DNA of 45,176 nucleotides from Bacteroidota bacterium (GTDB lineage: Bacteria > Bacteroidota > Bacteroidia > Chitinophagales > Chitinophagaceae), in NCBI GenBank assembly GCA_018267725.1, contig JAFDXY010000026.1:1-45176 (forward strand), given 5' to 3'. The notes beneath the pieces are model-generated. The model saw nothing but the letters and a program-made list of their open reading frames with translations, had not been told where the DNA came from and made no database searches. Below, piece after piece: positions 43,298 through 45,176 of the stretch. The first letter of the stretch is position 1. Every line of letters starts with the position of its first letter. The translations under genes were made by a program, and so were the position numbers.

Positions 43298-43534
43298 TTA
43301 TTCTATTTCATTGAATAAAAAAAGTTTATGAGGCTCTGTATTTAATGCTTTTGCAATAGCAAAAATTTGTGAAACGCTCGTATTTATTATCCCACGCTCA
43401 ATTCTTGATATTTGGCTATATTCAATTTCCGCTTTATATGATAATTCTTCTTGAGATAAGTTTTGGTTAAGCCTGATTTGTTTTATTCTTTTTCCCAATG
43501 CTTTAATACCTTCTATGTCTCTTAAATATTTCAC
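43298..43534 (-). CDS. XRE-family helix-turn-helix regulator
   Basis: The 78-residue protein is a single HTH_3 domain: LGKRIKQIRLNQNLSQEELSYKAEIEYSQISRIERGIINTSVSQIFAIAKALN, with the second and third helices reading LSQEELSYKAEIEYSQISRIERG. It ends KLFLFNEIE. The start is GTG at 43534 because an ATG two nucleotides off is in another frame and hits a stop. It diverges from the secreted-peptide gene at 43628, so it is a candidate regulator of that gene. The spacer (43535-43627) has no obvious repeated operator. Confidence 0.88.
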   Translation of the reverse strand: MKYLRDIEGIKALGKRIKQIRLNQNLSQEELSYKAEIEYSQISRIERGIINTSVSQIFAIAKALNTEPHKLFLFNEIE

Positions 43535-43627
43535 ATAAGCAACTACAGGAAATATTTAAAAAAATATTAGAGCAAATTTGCCTTATTTTAATTTTTTTAC
43601 TTATATTCACTTTCTAAAATTAACTAT

Positions 43628-43885
43628 ATGAAAAAGAAAAAACTATTTCGCCTACTTATAGTAGGCTCATTATTGTGTGCAACAACACTTGGGGCTTACG
43701 CATCAGTTGATAATAATGACGACGATGATGGAGGAAGTGGAGGTTCATGTTCACCAGGTTGGGCTGTATTTGGTAAAACAAGTTGTAATTATCTTGACGA
43801 TAACGGGGTTGTTCGTACAATTACCTGTAAACATTTCTTAGGAATTACAACCAAATGTTTTCAATCTAATGCTGTACAATCTTAA
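43628..43885 (+). CDS. small secreted peptide precursor with four cysteines
   Basis: The 85-residue product has a signal peptide (MKKKKLFRLLIVGSLLCATT, likely cleavage after AYA near residue 25). The mature part has an acidic/glycine spacer (SVDNNDDDDGGSGGS) and a C-terminal region with four Cys at about 43, 56, 69 and 79 (SCSPGWAVFGKTSCNYL, ITCKHFLGITTKCF), which could form two disulfides. No named family is recognised; the shape is reminiscent of small exported Bacteroidota peptides such as NVEALA-type, but their motif is absent. Transcribed away from an XRE regulator and 48 nt before a CarboxypepD-like gene. A TATATTCAC box-like stretch lies upstream. Confidence 0.7.
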   Translation: MKKKKLFRLLIVGSLLCATTLGAYASVDNNDDDDGGSGGSCSPGWAVFGKTSCNYLDDNGVVRTITCKHFLGITTKCFQSNAVQS

Positions 43886-43891
43886 ATTGTT

Positions 43892-43924
43892 AATATGGGG
43901 TCGCATAATTTGTGACCCCATATT
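43892..43924 (+). promoter_or_regulatory. strong hairpin between peptide gene and next CDS (attenuator or processing site)
   Basis: AATATGGGGTC pairs perfectly with GACCCCATATT around an 11-nt loop. It ends 9 nt before the ATG at 43934, and only a weak T-run follows (TTAGCTTT). It could partially terminate or stabilise the upstream mRNA, letting the peptide gene be expressed more than the next two. Confidence 0.65.
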
Positions 43925-43933
43925 GTTAGCTTT

Positions 43934-44770
43934 ATGAAAAAAATATTTTTTTATAGTTTATTATTCTTACTGAAGCAATCAAGCTTAATCGCACAGCAGA
44001 GATATAATTTCGTAATTAGTTCAATAACAGGAGAACGGCTGCCTTATGCGAGTATTTTATGGGGTAAGGCAAATGGACTATCTTGTAATGAACAAGGCAT
44101 TTGTTCTTTTACTTCAATTACTAAAATTGACAGTTTTGTTTTTTCGAATGTAGGTTATAAAGACTCTTTGCAATTATCAGCAAACTTTAAACCTATAAAT
44201 GATACTATTTATATTCAACTACAAGCCCTATCAAAGAAACTCCCTGATGCAATTGTTATTGCAAATGGAAAATTGATTGAAGCTGGCACAATAGCTACAA
44301 AAGCAAATTCATATATTCTCAATAACACCCCAAAACATTTAATAACAGCTTTGCGAGTTGAGTCACAAAAAGAAATATCAAAAATTATATCATTGTCTGT
44401 TTTTATTGCAAGGGGGTCTACTATAGAATTGCCATTAAGGATAAGAATTTATAACAGCAATAATAATTTACCATTCGAAGATATACTTATTGATAATGTT
44501 GTTTTAAAAGATTATAAAGTCAATGCTTGGAATGAAATTTTTTTAGAGGATAGTAATTTATTTTTAAGAAAAGGCATTTATTTCATAGGCATTGAATGGC
44601 TCTGCACTGAGCAAACCAAACAAAATGGATTGCGAGTTGGCATTTTGATGAGTAAGCAACAAATCCAGCAAACATTTTATCAACACTCAAATAGAAAATG
44701 GGTTAAAGATACTGTAACTGTTGATGGTGAATCTGAGAATATTATGCTTAAAATTAAACTACTTCAATGA
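43934..44770 (+). CDS. secreted CarboxypepD_reg-like protein
   Basis: The 278-residue product has a signal peptide to about residue 21 (SLIAQQ). A carboxypeptidase regulatory-like domain follows (about 24-100): RYNFVISSITGERLPYASIL, then GLSCNEQGICSF and FVFSNVGYKDSL, the usual strand pattern and GY signature. The remaining 170 residues (PLRIRIYN, RKGIYFIGIEWLC) look beta-rich without a known catalytic motif. No TonB plug or outer membrane barrel is present, so it is not a SusC-type receptor. It overlaps the next gene by ATGA and follows the peptide gene after a hairpin. A surface or periplasmic role is inferred. Confidence 0.75.
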   Translation: MKKIFFYSLLFLLKQSSLIAQQRYNFVISSITGERLPYASILWGKANGLSCNEQGICSFTSITKIDSFVFSNVGYKDSLQLSANFKPINDTIYIQLQALSKKLPDAIVIANGKLIEAGTIATKANSYILNNTPKHLITALRVESQKEISKIISLSVFIARGSTIELPLRIRIYNSNNNLPFEDILIDNVVLKDYKVNAWNEIFLEDSNLFLRKGIYFIGIEWLCTEQTKQNGLRVGILMSKQQIQQTFYQHSNRKWVKDTVTVDGESENIMLKIKLLQ

Positions 44771-45176
44771 AACTTTTGTACTTAATCCCTGTAGTTGCAC
44801 TTCTTTTGAGTTGTAAGCACAACAATAAAACCAACAAACTATCCGCAAGCCTGCTTGACAGTGTGATTAGAGATTTAAAACAACTCAACGATACAAATCT
44901 TACAAGAATAAAAATATCACAAACGGAAAAGGATTTCTTAAAAGTAAAAAAAGGCGAGATTCTGAGTGATTCATTCATCATGATAAATATAGGTAATAAA
45001 CCCTTACAATTAAAAGGAATCAATGCCCAATGTGATTGTACAACATTAAACTATGTAAAGAACAAAATCATTAACCCTTATGATTCTTTAACAGTAAAAT
45101 ATCAAATTGAAACCTCAGATATGGATAAGGGGTATAACAAAAGAAATATTAATGTTATCGGCAATTTTTTTCCTTA
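44767..45176 (+). CDS. DUF1573 domain lipoprotein (partial, runs off the right edge)
   Basis: ATG at 44767 overlaps the previous stop by 4 nt. The 136 visible residues begin MKLLYLIPVVALLLSCKH, a signal with lipobox LLSC (Cys16). After a helical/polar linker, the core reads SFIMINIGNKPLQLKGINA and then CDCTTLNYVKNKI, matching the DUF1573 pattern of an immunoglobulin-like strand pair with a CxC motif. The frame is open to the window end. DUF1573 proteins are common secreted Bacteroidota proteins of unknown function. Co-operonic with the CarboxypepD-like gene. Confidence 0.75.
   Translation, partial: MKLLYLIPVVALLLSCKHNNKTNKLSASLLDSVIRDLKQLNDTNLTRIKISQTEKDFLKVKKGEILSDSFIMINIGNKPLQLKGINAQCDCTTLNYVKNKIINPYDSLTVKYQIETSDMDKGYNKRNINVIGNFFP

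Overview
The window is an AT-rich chromosomal segment from a Bacteroidota bacterium. The type IX secretion and gliding genes porU, porV, gldJ and gldA point to this phylum. So do the start-proximal -7 boxes of the form TAnnTTTG or TAnnTTCG and the lack of obvious Shine-Dalgarno sequences. The mix of IcmF, a KgtP-type MFS transporter beside a DUF6814 protein, GH29 fucosidase and UMF1-type MFS suggests the Chitinophagales/Sphingobacteriales side, but family level cannot be fixed from sequence alone. Most of the window is ordinary housekeeping DNA. No insertion sequence, prophage, CRISPR array or rRNA operon is visible.

Layout. 1-5870 is a minus-strand run porU > porV > ispF > xrtF > exosortase-F-associated gene: the type IX sortase and its shuttle protein, an isoprenoid enzyme, and an exosortase-like protease. 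Divergent from it, 5964-9504 carries gldJ, murF and a DUF983 protein. A tRNA-Ser(GGA) follows, then minus-strand tatD, a polysaccharide deacetylase and a GH29 fucosidase. Plus-strand gltX, a GT39-type membrane glycosyltransferase and a stand-alone cobalamin-binding protein come next (12.6-16.2 kb). 16.2-17.8 kb is a scarred locus: a small conserved gene and the septum-formation gene divIC/ftsB were partly duplicated, and a secreted 137-aa ORF lies between the copies. 17.9-21.9 kb (minus) has eno, a four-helix-bundle gene remnant, gldA, a DUF6814 protein and an MFS transporter. 22.0-25.7 kb (plus) has acs, a DUF4160/DUF2442 pair and a GT4 glycosyltransferase. 25.7-28.6 kb has a POT transporter and purD. 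28.7-29.4 kb has a frameshifted zeta-toxin-like kinase with a small overlapping partner gene. 30-33.3 kb is icmF, a fused acyl-CoA mutase. 33.4-42.6 kb holds an aldose epimerase, ridA, a 3HCDH-C protein, tsaB, a winged-helix regulator, uppP, a lipoprotein, UMF1 MFS, an MBL hydrolase, a DUF3108 protein, a flippase-like membrane protein and ruvC. From 42.6 kb on there is an HIT protein, a 51-aa lipoprotein, an XRE regulator, and an accessory group: a cysteine-containing secreted peptide, a carboxypeptidase-regulatory-like protein and a DUF1573 lipoprotein cut by the window end.

How it fits together. PorU, PorV, GldJ and GldA serve secretion and surface motility. MurF, UppP and DivIC/FtsB serve wall synthesis and division. 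Acs, IcmF, the lone B12 domain and the 3HCDH-C protein suggest acyl-CoA metabolism.

What stands out is small-scale structure rather than one large new system. Heptamer repeats of two families lie inside gltX and gldA, and a palindrome-derived peptide lies in the icmF linker. Other points are a duplicated and decayed divIC locus, a glycosyltransferase whose expected ATG reads ATC, a G-tract frameshift in a zeta-like kinase, several promoter boxes 4-6 nt from start codons, and an uncharacterised secreted-peptide cluster at the right edge.
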